64,000 bases of DNA, from assembly GCF_900108565.1 (NCBI RefSeq), contig NZ_LT629971.1:186001-250000 (forward strand), in the 5' to 3' direction. The position numbers were made by a program, and so were the translations under genes. Shown here in pieces: positions 34,771 through 45,000 of this stretch. The notes under the pieces are model-generated. The model was not told the DNA's origin. It searched no databases and saw only the letters and a list, made by a program, of their open reading frames with translations. The first letter of the stretch is position 1; the number at the start of each line of letters is the position of its first letter. Source of the DNA: Mycolicibacterium rutilum. Lineage in GTDB: Bacteria; Actinomycetota; Actinomycetes; Mycobacteriales; Mycobacteriaceae.

Positions 34771-37700
34771 ACAGTTCCACCTGTCCCGGCTGCAGGTCAT
34801 CAACTGGGGCGTGTTCGACGGGTACCACTCGATTCCGTTCAGCGCGGGCGGCGCGCTGATCGCCGGCGCGTCGGGCAGTGGGAAATCGTCTCTGCTGGAC
34901 GCGATCTCGCTGGGCTTCCTGCCGTTCAACCGGCGCAACTTCAACGCCTCGGGCGACAACACCGCGGCGGGGTCGAGCGCGGGCCGGCGCACCGTCGACA
35001 AGTACGTGCGCGGCGCGTGGGGCCAGCGCAGCGACGGCGGCACCAGCCGGGTTATGTACCTGCGCGGCGAGGGCACCGCGTGGTCGGCGGTCGCGGTGAC
35101 CTACACCGGGGACTCCGGGCGCACCGTCACGGGCCTGGTGCTCAAGTGGCTGACCGGAGAGTCGCGCAACGACTCGTCGAGCCGGTTCGTCATCGGCGAC
35201 GGCGACCTCGACATCGAGGACGTCTGCAACCGCTGGGCGGCAGGGCGTTTCGATACCGGCGTGTTCAAGGACGGCGGCTGGCGGTTCACCACGAAGGTGG
35301 AGTCGCAGTACCTGGCGCAGCTGTACGCGACGATCGGCATCCGCGCCTCCGACGCCGCGCAGCAGCTGCTCGGCAAGGCGAAGTCGCTGAAAAGCGTTGG
35401 CGGGCTGGAGCAGTTCGTCCGCGACTTCATGCTCGACGAACCGGAGAGCCTGGCCCGGCTGCCGGAGGCGCTCAAGCAGATCGACCCACTGGTGGAGGCC
35501 CGCGAGCTGTTGGCCGTCGCGCAACGCAAGCGCAAGATCCTCGGCGACATCGACAAGATCCAGCAGCGCTACGCCTCGGAGTCGACGGATCTGGGCATCA
35601 TCGACCTGGTCGACCTGCCGATGGTGCGCGCCTACACCGACCATGTGCGGCTCGCGCAGTGCCCGGGGCAGATCGCGCAGCTCGACACCACGATCGAGCA
35701 ACTCGACAACGAGTACGAGGACGTCACCCGGTCACTGAATCTGGCCAAGGCCGAGGCGGATTCGCTCAACGCGCAGATCAGCGGGTCGAGTGCGAGCATC
35801 GGGCCGCTGCAGTCGCAGGTGACGGCGGCCGAGACCGAGGCCGAGCAGGTGTCGCGGCGGCGCGGCGCCTGCGAGGACATGCTGACCGCGCAGGGCCTCG
35901 ACGTCCCGGAGACCGCCGAGGACTTCTGGAACTTGCGCGAGGAGCTGCTCGCCGAGGCCACCGAGCTGCTGGCCAAGGTGGAACGCAACCGCGAGGCCTC
36001 CACCGACGCCGAGTACGCGCAGAAGGCGGCGCGCATCACCCGCGACGACGCGGCCAAGGAGCTCAAGCGCGTCGAGCACGTCGGATCGGCGCTGCCGGAG
36101 TTCGCGCTGGTGATGCGCGAGCAGATCAGCGCCGCGGTCGGGGTGGACCCGAGCGAGCTGCCGTACATCGCCGAGCTTTTGGATCTGCGGCCCGACCAGA
36201 CCCGGTGGCGCACCGCGGTGGAGAAGGTGCTGCGCGGCGCCGGGTTGCGGCTGCTGGTGCCGGATCAGCACTGGGATGCGGTGCTGCGGTTCGTCAACGA
36301 GACGAATATGCGGGGCCGGCTGCAGCTGCACCACGTGCGGGCCCGCTTCCTCGGCGCCGAGCCGGTCGATCCGGAGCCGAACACCCTGGCGGGCAAGCTG
36401 TTCGCGGTCGACCCGGCGCACCCGTGCGCGGCCGAGGCCGTCGACGTGGTGACGTCGGCGGGCGATCACGTGTGCGTCGACACCCCCGACGTGTTCGCGC
36501 GGTTCCGTCGCGCGGTCACCGACACCGGCCTGTACAAGGACAGCGACCGGTTGGCGGTCAAGGACGACCGTCGTCCGCTCAAGCAGTCCGACTACCTGTA
36601 CCAGGGCGACGTGTCGGCGAAGATCAATGCGCTGACGATGGATCTGGCCGCCGCCGAGGAGGCCTACCAGAAGGCCCGCCGCGTCGCCGACGACATCGCC
36701 GCGCAGCGCCAGCAGTGGCGGGACCGGGCCGCGGCGTGCAAGGCGATCTGCGAGCAGTTCCCGCAGTGGAGCCAGATCGACATCGAGACCGCCGACGGGC
36801 ACGCCGACCGGCTGCGCGAGCAGTACGAGCTGCTGATGGCCGACCATCCCGACATCGAGGCGCTCAATGCGCGCGCCGACGAATGCTGGTCGCAGATCCA
36901 GACATTGATGACCCGGCGCGGCGCGATCCAGACGCGTCGCGACGACCTCGACGCGCGTCGCACCGCGGTGCTAGAGCTCTCGGAGCGGCTGTCGCCGGCG
37001 TTCGTGTCCGAGCCGCTGACCGAGTTGTTGACGCGGTATGCCGCGCAGTTGCCGGTGTCGCTCGAGTTGCTCGACCCCGAGCCGCACCGGGATGCGTTGT
37101 TCACCGCGATCAAGAAGGAGCGCGAACAGTTGCGGGAGAGCCGCCGTCGCTCCTACGACGAGCTGGCGCGCATCCTCAACACGTTCGACACCGCGTTCCC
37201 CGACGCGATCCCGAACGACAGCGACAATTTCGACGAGCGGGTGCACGACTACGTCGCGCTGTGCCGGCACATCGACGAACGCGAGCTGCCCGAAGCCTAC
37301 GAGCGGATGATGCGGCTGGTGACCGAGCAGGCGCCCGACGCGATCCTGACGCTGCACCGGGTCGCCGAGCAGGAGGCGCGGCGCATCGCCGAGCAGATCG
37401 ACCGGGTCAACACCGGTCTGGGCGCGGTCGAGTTCAACCGCGGCACCCGGCTGACGCTGCGGGCCACGCCGCGGTCGCTGACCGCGGTGTCGGAGCTGAC
37501 CGAGATCGTGCGGGCGATCTCGCGGCGCATCGCCGAGGTGGGGCTGGGCGACAAGCAGGCGATCCTCGACCAGTACGCCGACATCCTCCGGCTGCGCAAC
37601 CGGCTGGCGTCGACGGCGCCGGAGGACAAGGCGTGGACGCGCGACGCGCTGGATGTGCGCAACCGGTTCACGTTCGACTGCGCGGAATGGGATGTGTCAT

Positions 37701-38119
37701 CCGACGAGCTGATCCGCACGCACTCGAATGCCGGCGACAACTCCGGTGGTGAGCAGGAGAAGCTGATGGCGTTCTGCCTCGCGGGCGCGCTGAGCTTCAA
37801 CCTGGCCAGCCCCGAAAGTTCGGACAACCGACCGGTTTTCGCCCAGCTCATGCTCGACGAGGCGTTCTCCAAGTCCGACCCGCAGTTCGCGCAGCAGGCC
37901 CTGCAGGCGTTCCGCAAGTTCGGGTTCCAGTTGGTGATCGTGGCGACCGTGCAGAACGCGACGACGATCCAGCCCTACATCGACAGCGTGGTGATGGTGT
38001 CGAAGACGGAGCCGACGGGCCGCAACGCGCGCCCGGTCGCGACCGTCGCCACGCGGACGATCTCGGAGTTCTCCGCGCTGCGCCGGGAGATGCGGGAGAA
38101 GGTGCCGGCCGGCGTCTAG
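34763..38119 (+). CDS. jetC: SMC-like ATPase, Wadjet JetC / MksB / EptC-like
   Basis: A 1,118-residue SMC-like protein. Walker A is GASGSGKSS (residues 35–43); a long coiled coil occupies about residues 290–850 with a hinge-like part in between. The C-terminal head has the signature [12 protein letters not shown] and Walker [12 protein letters not shown] followed by the D-loop. In type I Wadjet, ATP-driven loop extrusion by this subunit detects circular DNA that JetD then cuts; in M. smegmatis the homologue EptC limits plasmid transformation. All ATPase motifs look intact. The expected jetD gene is not found downstream; a hairpin repeat and a helicase gene follow. Confidence 0.92.
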   Translation: MTEQFHLSRLQVINWGVFDGYHSIPFSAGGALIAGASGSGKSSLLDAISLGFLPFNRRNFNASGDNTAAGSSAGRRTVDKYVRGAWGQRSDGGTSRVMYLRGEGTAWSAVAVTYTGDSGRTVTGLVLKWLTGESRNDSSSRFVIGDGDLDIEDVCNRWAAGRFDTGVFKDGGWRFTTKVESQYLAQLYATIGIRASDAAQQLLGKAKSLKSVGGLEQFVRDFMLDEPESLARLPEALKQIDPLVEARELLAVAQRKRKILGDIDKIQQRYASESTDLGIIDLVDLPMVRAYTDHVRLAQCPGQIAQLDTTIEQLDNEYEDVTRSLNLAKAEADSLNAQISGSSASIGPLQSQVTAAETEAEQVSRRRGACEDMLTAQGLDVPETAEDFWNLREELLAEATELLAKVERNREASTDAEYAQKAARITRDDAAKELKRVEHVGSALPEFALVMREQISAAVGVDPSELPYIAELLDLRPDQTRWRTAVEKVLRGAGLRLLVPDQHWDAVLRFVNETNMRGRLQLHHVRARFLGAEPVDPEPNTLAGKLFAVDPAHPCAAEAVDVVTSAGDHVCVDTPDVFARFRRAVTDTGLYKDSDRLAVKDDRRPLKQSDYLYQGDVSAKINALTMDLAAAEEAYQKARRVADDIAAQRQQWRDRAAACKAICEQFPQWSQIDIETADGHADRLREQYELLMADHPDIEALNARADECWSQIQTLMTRRGAIQTRRDDLDARRTAVLELSERLSPAFVSEPLTELLTRYAAQLPVSLELLDPEPHRDALFTAIKKEREQLRESRRRSYDELARILNTFDTAFPDAIPNDSDNFDERVHDYVALCRHIDERELPEAYERMMRLVTEQAPDAILTLHRVAEQEARRIAEQIDRVNTGLGAVEFNRGTRLTLRATPRSLTAVSELTEIVRAISRRIAEVGLGDKQAILDQYADILRLRNRLASTAPEDKAWTRDALDVRNRFTFDCAEWDVSSDELIRTHSNAGDNSGGEQEKLMAFCLAGALSFNLASPESSDNRPVFAQLMLDEAFSKSDPQFAQQALQAFRKFGFQLVIVATVQNATTIQPYIDSVVMVSKTEPTGRNARPVATVATRTISEFSALRREMREKVPAGV

Positions 38120-38136
38120 CGTTCGCGCGCCGCTTT

Positions 38137-38200
38137 GCGCCGAGTTCTACGCCAGGGCTGCGATCCGCGACTGATCGCGACCCTCATGTAGAACTCGGCG
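38137..38200. repeat. Dispersed hairpin repeat, copy 3
   Basis: Left arm from 38137 (core GAGTTCTACGCCAGGG to 38157), inner GCGATC/GATCGC-like pair, right arm CCCTCATGTAGAACTC and beyond (38181–38200). It lies between the co-directional jetC and helicase genes, 17 bases after the jetC stop, at the point where jetD would be expected to start. Confidence 0.82.
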
Positions 38201-38218
38201 ACCGGTAACGTGCCAAGC

Positions 38219-40567
38219 GTGAGCGAGTTGATCCTCACCGACGAGTTCCGGGAGGCGCTGGCGCTGCTGGCCGGCGGTCGCCACCTGTTCCTGACCGGTA
38301 AGGCGGGCACCGGCAAGTCGACGCTGATCCGGCGGTTCATGGCCGAGACCGAGCGCAACGTGGTGGTGGTTGCGCCGACGGGCATCGCGGCGCTCAACGT
38401 CGACGGCTACACCATCCACCGGCTGTTCGGGTTCCGCACCACGACCACCCTGCACGACGTCACCGGCGGTGAGTACCGACCGGGCCGGTTCGCCAAGACG
38501 CTGGCGTCGCTGCAGACGCTGATCATCGACGAGGCGTCGATGATGCGCGCCGACGTGTTCGACATGGTGGCCACCGCACTCGAGCGGTTCGGCCCGCAGC
38601 CGGGTGAGCCGTTCGGCGGGGTGCAGATCGTGCTCGTCGGCGACCTCTACCAGTTGCCTCCGGTGGTCGCCGACGGCGAAGAGGGTTACTTCACGAGCGT
38701 CTACGACACGCCGTACTTCTTCTCCGCCCGCAAGTTCTCCCGCGACGACTTCCCGACGATCTCGCTGACGACGGTGTTCCGGCAACTCGGTGATGACCGG
38801 ATGACCGCGATCCTCAACGAGATTCGCGAGGGTGTGCTGCTCGGCCACGCGCAGGAGCAGCTCAACGCCCGCGCCGACAAAGATTTCGTGCCGCCCGACG
38901 ACGAGTTCTGGCTGACGCTGGCGCCGACGAACCGGCTGGTGACCGCGCGCAACCGCCAGCAGCTCGAGCGGCTCGACGGCGACGAGATGCTGCACCGCGC
39001 CCGCGAGTCCGGCGACCTGTCGCTGTTCGACAAGCCGATCGAGGATGAGCTGCGTTTCAAGGTCGGCGCGCAGGTGATGATGCTCAACAACGACCAGGGC
39101 GACCGCTGGGTGAACGGCTCGATCGGCCGCGTCATCGGCGTCGGCTACGACCGCTACGGCGTCGTGGTGGAGATCGAGTTCGCCGACGGGACGTGCTCGG
39201 AGGTCACGCCGTTCACGTGGGAGGCGACGCGGCCGGTCATCGACGGCGGCTCGCTGCGGCGTGAGGTCATCGGGACGTTCACGCAGTTGCCGTTCAAGCT
39301 GGCGTGGGCAATCACGATCCACAAGAGCCAGGGGCAGACGCTGGAGCGTGTCGTCGTCGACCTGACCGGCGGCATGTTCTCGACGGGCCAGCTGTACGTC
39401 GCGTTGAGCCGCTGCACATCGCTGGCGGGGCTGGTGCTCAAACGCCCTGTGCTGCCGAAGGATCTGAAGACCGACCGGCGGATCGCGCGGTTCCTGCGCA
39501 GGTCGGTCGGCGGTGCGACGGCCCGCCGGTACTGCGCGATCGGCATGCTGACCGTCGGCGACGAGGGCCGGATGTCGCGGCCGCGGCCGGTGGAGCTGGC
39601 GGTGGTGTTCGACGACGGCACCGCGGTGTCAACATTGATCAACCCGCAGCGTGATCTGGCCGATGCGCGAAATGCGTACGGCATCACCGTGTCCGATGTG
39701 CTGCTGGCGCCGACGCTGCGCGAGGCGTGGGCGGTGATCGCGCCGATGCTGGCGGGATGCACCCCGGTCGGCCCCGGGGTGGACGAGACGCTGGGGTTGA
39801 TCGACTTTGAGCTCAAACGCCTGGGCCATGTGGCGGTCATGCCGCTCGGCGTCGAGATGCGGCGCGTGCAGGTGTTCGGGCGCACAGCGCTGGAGCGGGC
39901 GCAGTCGGTTCTGGGGGCGTTGGCGTCGGCGACGGTCGAGGAGGGGTCGTCGGCGTTCGAGGAACCCGAACCGGCGGAGTCGGTTTCGGGTCTGCTGGTG
40001 ACCCGCGATCCGGCCGTGCCGACGCCGACGGCCGACCATCTGCCGGGGCTGTCGGCGTTGCTGCGGATCAGCCGCGACGTGGGAGCGGTGCTGCTGGGGG
40101 CGACGGTGCACCGCGACCTCGATTCGTCGTGGGATGCGGCGGCGCGGTCGGCGGTGGCCGATCAGCTGCGCGCGGCGGCGAGCCGGGCCCTGTTGCCGGA
40201 CGAGGTGGTGGCGCGGCTGCACAAGGCGTCGGAGCTGCTCGGTGTCGACGTGATGGCTGATATCGCGACGGTGGTCCGCCATGACATCAACGAGGCTCTG
40301 GTGCCCGGCGCGCGGATCTGTTTCACCGGAACGGCTTTGGACCCGGCGGGCCGGGTGGTGGAGCGCGACGAGATCGAGCGGATGGCCGAGTCGGCAGGCC
40401 TCAAGCCGGTGCGGTCGGTGACCAAGACACGGTGCGAGGTGCTGGTGACGGCGGAGGCCGGTACGCAGTCGGGCAAGGCACGCAAAGCGGTCGAGTACGG
40501 CAAGGCGGTGTTCACCGCCGACGAGTTCTTCGCCTGGCTGTCGGAACGTGTCGGACCGCGGACGTAG
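38219..40567 (+). CDS. Pif1-like helicase with degenerate exonuclease region and C-terminal BRCT domain
   Basis: A 782-residue protein. Residues 1–430 form a PIF1/RecD-type superfamily 1 helicase: Walker A FLTGKAGTGKST, VVAPTGIAALNV, Walker B TLIIDEASMM, and motif VI VALSRC with IHKSQGQTLE. About residues 455–570 look like a DnaQ-type exonuclease that has lost the DxE metal site (PVELAVVFDDG in its place). Residues 695–780 fit a BRCT domain (ARICFTGTALD, then RMAESAGLKP). The family unwinds DNA 5' to 3' and may act at repair or replication forks. GTG 38219 was used (38210 possible). It begins 18 bases after the hairpin repeat. Confidence 0.88.
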   Translation: MSELILTDEFREALALLAGGRHLFLTGKAGTGKSTLIRRFMAETERNVVVVAPTGIAALNVDGYTIHRLFGFRTTTTLHDVTGGEYRPGRFAKTLASLQTLIIDEASMMRADVFDMVATALERFGPQPGEPFGGVQIVLVGDLYQLPPVVADGEEGYFTSVYDTPYFFSARKFSRDDFPTISLTTVFRQLGDDRMTAILNEIREGVLLGHAQEQLNARADKDFVPPDDEFWLTLAPTNRLVTARNRQQLERLDGDEMLHRARESGDLSLFDKPIEDELRFKVGAQVMMLNNDQGDRWVNGSIGRVIGVGYDRYGVVVEIEFADGTCSEVTPFTWEATRPVIDGGSLRREVIGTFTQLPFKLAWAITIHKSQGQTLERVVVDLTGGMFSTGQLYVALSRCTSLAGLVLKRPVLPKDLKTDRRIARFLRRSVGGATARRYCAIGMLTVGDEGRMSRPRPVELAVVFDDGTAVSTLINPQRDLADARNAYGITVSDVLLAPTLREAWAVIAPMLAGCTPVGPGVDETLGLIDFELKRLGHVAVMPLGVEMRRVQVFGRTALERAQSVLGALASATVEEGSSAFEEPEPAESVSGLLVTRDPAVPTPTADHLPGLSALLRISRDVGAVLLGATVHRDLDSSWDAAARSAVADQLRAAASRALLPDEVVARLHKASELLGVDVMADIATVVRHDINEALVPGARICFTGTALDPAGRVVERDEIERMAESAGLKPVRSVTKTRCEVLVTAEAGTQSGKARKAVEYGKAVFTADEFFAWLSERVGPRT

Positions 40568-40576
40568 CGTCGATGC

Positions 40577-41197
40577 ATGGGGGTCAGGCACGCCAAGGAG
40601 GCGTCGCACGCGCTGGAGTGCGCCAAGTGTCGCAGCGCGGGTGATGTGCTGCTCGAGTCCAGGGGTAGTGAGGCGCTCTGCCTCGACTGTCTCGAGCTCG
40701 GTCATCTGCAGTTCCTGCCGGCGGGTAGCGCGCCGCTGACCCGTCGTGTGGTGAAAGCCAGCGCAGAGCCGATCGGCGTGATGCGGTGGAATCCTCGGTG
40801 GTCTCGCTTCGAACGGCAGGGGATCCTGGCCGAACCGGCGGTGATCGAGGCGGCGGCGCGGGCGAGCCTGGTCGACGCCGACGTCCGCGGCCGCGACGAG
40901 GTCACTGCGCAGATCCGGGAGCAGTTTCCCGGCTGTCCGGTGGAGCGCGCGGAGGCGATCGCGTTGCACACGGCCGTCCGGTTCCGCGGCCGCGGCCGGT
41001 GGCGACGCGGCCTGCGGGAGGTCGGCCCCGAGGAGGTCCGCCAGGCCGTCGAGGAATCCGTGCTCCATGTGGACACCGACTACGACGAGCTGGTCCGATC
41101 GGGCGTCGACCGCGCTGCAGCCCTGGCGCAGGTGAGTGGTCGGTTGGGAAACGTCCTCAGCGCGTGGCGCGGCGGCGTCACCATGCTCGACCCCTGA
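40577..41197 (+). CDS. DUF2293 protein with N-terminal zinc ribbon-like CxxC pairs
   Basis: A 206-residue protein. An N-terminal Cys cluster (CAKCRS at residues 15–20 and CLDCLELG near 35) may bind zinc. The central WSRFERQGILAEPAVIEAAARASLVDADVR and the FPGCPVERAEAIALHTAVR segment match DUF2293, which is of unknown function in actinobacteria. It begins 9 bases after the helicase stop, so it is probably cotranscribed with it. Confidence 0.82.
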   Translation: MGVRHAKEASHALECAKCRSAGDVLLESRGSEALCLDCLELGHLQFLPAGSAPLTRRVVKASAEPIGVMRWNPRWSRFERQGILAEPAVIEAAARASLVDADVRGRDEVTAQIREQFPGCPVERAEAIALHTAVRFRGRGRWRRGLREVGPEEVRQAVEESVLHVDTDYDELVRSGVDRAAALAQVSGRLGNVLSAWRGGVTMLDP

Positions 41198-41199
41198 CT

Positions 41200-41685
41200 C
41201 TACTGCCCGCGAGCCAACATCTCTCGGAGCGTCGGAAGCACGCGTTGGTCCTTCGGCCGATTGGCAGCTTGTTTGGAACGGATCACATCGGCCAGTGAGG
41301 CAATCTCGACGGTGACGTCATAGATCTCCGTCACAACGGCATCGCGATGCAGATCGGCGTAGCCATGGGTTCCCGACGGCCGAAACGCGATGTCGATGTC
41401 GCCGGTGTCGGTGACGAGGTTCCACGTCTGAGCAGCCGCCAAAGACTTCGCGTCACAGATGAATTCGACGCCTTCGCGGACACCGTCGACACGGATCCGT
41501 GCGCCGAGTTCACGGAGAGCGGCCGCGAGCCTTTCGAGGTTTGCGTCATCGCTATCCGGCGTGATGTCGGCATCTTCGGTCGGGAACGGAGAGCCGTGAA
41601 AGACCGCGGCAAGTCCACCGATGAGCACATATCTCACGCCATGGTGGTCGAGCGTCGCGAGTAGCCGCGGAAGATCCAGCTCCAC
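41200..41685 (-). CDS. Nucleotidyltransferase-fold protein (candidate toxin, AbiEii/MenT-like)
   Basis: A 161-residue nucleotidyltransferase. The GGLAAVFHGSPFPTEDADI segment has the family's Gly–Gly start and the metal-binding Asp38 and Asp40; DIDIAFRP provides the third acid. Small proteins of this type paired with an XRE gene act as toxins that add nucleotides to tRNA (MenT) or GTP-dependent abortive-infection effectors. The gene follows its likely antitoxin by 1 base on the same strand and converges on the DUF2293 gene with 2 bases between. The toxin activity is inferred from the fold and pairing, not shown. Confidence 0.8.
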   Translation of the reverse strand: MELDLPRLLATLDHHGVRYVLIGGLAAVFHGSPFPTEDADITPDSDDANLERLAAALRELGARIRVDGVREGVEFICDAKSLAAAQTWNLVTDTGDIDIAFRPSGTHGYADLHRDAVVTEIYDVTVEIASLADVIRSKQAANRPKDQRVLPTLREMLARGQ

Positions 41686-41686
41686 G

Positions 41687-42007
41687 TCATCCTCGACTGC
41701 CGGCGGCGCGTAATCCGCTGAGCTGGCGTGCTATCCGAGCGTGCCGATCGAGCCGCTGCTGACCGGAGAGTCCAGCCAGCCGTGACGCTTGGGCGAGATC
41801 ACTGTTGTCACACTCGACGAGGTGCAGCTCCAAATCCAGCCCACAGAGGCGGACGAGCCGGATGACGTCGTCGAGGCTTACCGCCGTCCGGCCGGATTCC
41901 CAGCGCGCGATCGCCGGCTGAGCGGTGCCCGCGCGATCGGCGAGGTCCGCCTGCGTCAGACCGGCGCGCTTGCGGGCCTCGCGAATCAGATCACCGCCAT
42001 AGGACAT
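41687..42007 (-). CDS. XRE-type helix-turn-helix protein (candidate antitoxin)
   Basis: A 106-residue protein with a helix-turn-helix at residues 7–60 (LIREARKRAGLTQADLADRAGTAQPAIARWESGR), followed by an acidic linker and a basic C-terminal tail. It starts at ATG 42007, only 6 bases from a perfect 24-bp palindrome that carries TATAAC/TATAGT, so it likely represses its own short-leader promoter. It forms an operon with the nucleotidyltransferase gene at 41200–41685. Confidence 0.88.
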   Translation of the reverse strand: MSYGGDLIREARKRAGLTQADLADRAGTAQPAIARWESGRTAVSLDDVIRLVRLCGLDLELHLVECDNSDLAQASRLAGLSGQQRLDRHARIARQLSGLRAAGSRG

Positions 42008-42012
42008 GAACT

Positions 42013-42036
42013 CACTATAACAGAACTGTTATAGTG
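42013..42036 (-). promoter_or_regulatory. Perfect 24-bp palindromic operator/promoter of the XRE–nucleotidyltransferase pair
   Basis: Arms CACTATAACAG (42013–42023) and CTGTTATAGTG (42026–42036) with an AA spacer. It is far more AT-rich than the surroundings and contains a TATAAC-type –10 box on either strand, 6 bases from the XRE start. Binding would cover the promoter itself. Confidence 0.8.
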
Positions 42037-42063
42037 CCTCTCTGACGTTGACGCACTAACGCG

Positions 42064-45000
42064 CTAACCCGAGGCGAGTGCGAGCACTTCCTCCGGCGAC
42101 AGCGGGCTCGGCGGATGGTGGGTCAGACACCAGGGCGCGACGATGCGGTGGAACGCCTGCCCTTCGGTGGCGACGTAGAAGTTGCCGGAGCGCAGCCGGC
42201 TGATGTCGGGCACCAGTCCGCCTTTCGCCCTGGCCATTTCCTTGGCCGACTCGATCTGGGCGGGTGCGTTGAGCAGCCCGTAGAACTGGGTCGTCGCGTT
42301 GCCCGGGATCTGGTTGTGCAGCGACTTGGGTGCCTGCGTCGCGAACACCAGCCCGAGCCCGTACTTGCGGGCCTGCGACGCCAGCGCCAGGGTGCTGCGG
42401 GTGCATGCGGTGTAGCCCTTCGACGGCGCCAGCGTCTGCGCCTCGTCCATCACGAGCAGACCGCCCAGCGGCCGGTCCCCTGCCGGATTGCGTTTGATCC
42501 ACGCGAACAACGCCATCTGCAGCTGATTCACGAACCCTTGCCGCTGCTCGTCGGACGGCAGCCCGATCATGCTGATCACCGACACCCGCGCGCGGTAACC
42601 CTGCGACGGCGTCAGCAGCACGGCCGGGTCGACGGGCGTTCCCGCGCCGCCGAACAGCGGGTCGTTGACCATCGACGCCCGCAGGTTCTGCCCCAGATCG
42701 GACGCGATCTTGCGCGCGTCGGCCAGGCCGCTGGCGTCGTCGGGCAGGTCGTTGAGCACGCCGATGAATCCGGCCAGCGTCGGATCGGGCTGTCTTCCAT
42801 AGTGCTGCAACGCTTCCCGCAGCACGGCGCGGGCGCGGTGCGCCTTCTGGGTCTGTCCGGTGATCGACGCGCGGGGTTCGAGCGCGGCGGCCGCCGACTC
42901 GACCGCGTCGTTGAACTCGTCAGCGTCGTCGAGCACGCTGGCGAAGTCCGGCAGCGGCTGGAACGCCAACGGCCGTCCGTTGTTTCGCCGCGGCGTCCAC
43001 ACGACGACCTCGGTGTTGTCGAGGTAGGCGGTGGCGCGGTCGTCGTCGGAGCGTCGCCACCCGTTCGGCGGTTCGGGCCATGCGGTGCCGAGCCGGGCGA
43101 GGTCGTTGTTGGGGTCCAGCACGATCGAGGACACCCCGCGCAGCGCGCACTCCTCGACCAGACGCCGGATCAGCACCGTCTTACCCGACCCGGATCCGGC
43201 GAACACCGCGACGTGCTTGCGCAGCGTCGACAGCTCGACCGAGACGGTCGTGTCGCTGCGCAGATCGGTGCCCAGCGGTAACTCGTTGTCGGGCACGAAC
43301 TCTGGCTTGTCGTCGATGACGACGGGTTCCTCCCGCTCCCGCGGTGGCGGTGGCGGCGGCGCGACGCGCCCGTCGTCGCCGAGCACTTCTTGCAGCAGCG
43401 CCAAGCCGTGGGCGGGGCGACGGGCCCGCAGCCAGCCCGGCAGATCGGCGTCGTCTTCGGCGATGAGGTCGCGCAGCGCGATCATCGTGCGCAGGTCGTC
43501 GTCGGTCACCGCGAGCGTGCGGCCACCCGCGCGGTGGAACTCGTCGATCAGCGCGGCGGTCTTCGGCCCGGTCGGCCACGGGGTGTTGCGCAGCAGGAAG
43601 AGCCGGCGGCGGTTCGACCCCTCCCCCATTCCCGTTGCGCTCCAAGCTTTCTTGATCCGGTTCTGGGCGGCCAGGGCGTTGGTGGCGGCGATCGCGCGAA
43701 ACGCCCAGTGCCGCTCGTCCTCGGTGGTGGGGTCGAGGCTCTGGCGCAGTCGCGCGTGCAGCAGGACGTGGCTGCCCGGCGGCGGATCACAGGCATAGGA
43801 CTGGAAGTCCTCGTCGCGTTCGGCGATCCAGGCGGTGAGCGCGGCGGACAGCAGTTCGGGCATCGCGGTGTCCTCACCCTCGGCGTCGAGGGCGGCCGCG
43901 GGCACCGCGCGCTGCCGGTAGTCGGCGAAACGGCGCTCGAGCGCCGACGAAGTCGGGACGTCCACGACCGTCGTCCCGCCGCGGTGCACGGAATCGTCGC
44001 TCAAGTGGTCGAGTTCAACCACCTCACCGTCGCGCAGGCACTGGCGCACATGGGCGTCGGCGATCTTGAGCAAGTTGCGCGGGGTGCTGTCGGTCGCGTC
44101 GGCGAACGCCTCCGCCCGGATCGGCCAACTCGGGTACGGCGGGAGGAAGCCGACCTCGGCGTATCCGGCGGCGAAGCGGCGCTCGAGGATCGCGCGGCCG
44201 ATGTCGGCGGTGGGCAGACCTTTGAGCGGCTCGGGCTCGCGGAACCGGTCGGCGACGCTGGCGGTCGCGTCGCGGCGGATGCGCTCCCACACGCCGGGCA
44301 GGCAGGCGACGACACCGACCGTGCGGCGCATCGTCTGGCGCACCGCCATCAGCCCGTCGGCGACCTGGTGCAGCACGTCGTCGCTGTCGTCGCTCGTGTC
44401 GTCGGTCCGTGAGACCGATTGCGCGAGAAGCGTATCGATCTGATCGAGCGCCAACACGGCGGGCCCGGCGAGCGCGACCAGCCGGGAGATGTCGCGCACG
44501 CACTCCTGCGCGGACTCGGGCGAGGCGCGCAGGCCCCAGGTGCTGCGGTCGTCGCCGCCGAACTCGTCGCTGGCCTGCAGCCAGGCCTCGCCGACGTCGT
44601 GGGCGGTCAGGTCGGAGGCGGCGAGCAACACCAGCGCGCGCAGGGTCTGGTGACAGTCGCGGACCGGGTCGCGGTGGCTCTTGGCGAGCGCGTTGACGAA
44701 CTTGGTGAGTGTCTCGGGTTCGAGGTCGTCGTCGCCGATGATCGCGCGCCGCTCGGCGCGGCTGACGTGCGCGATCGACGACAGCTCCCACAGCAGGTCC
44801 TTGAGTTGCGTCTCGCGGGCGGCGCCGGGGCGGCCGAGGCTTTCCAGTACACCGCTGCGCACCGACTCCCAGAAGCTGGCCGCGTCGAGCAGTTCGACGA
44901 CGAAGAAGAAGCCGCCGTCGGCCTGCACGCGTTCCCGGACCTGGCCGAGCAGGTGGGTCTTGCCGGAGCCGGCCGAGCCGCGCACGACGACGCCCAGCGG

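Noticed and set aside
35017-37752. A 911-codon plus-strand frame inside jetC
   Set aside because: Out-of-frame shadow of jetC, rich in Arg/Gly/Ala, without motifs.
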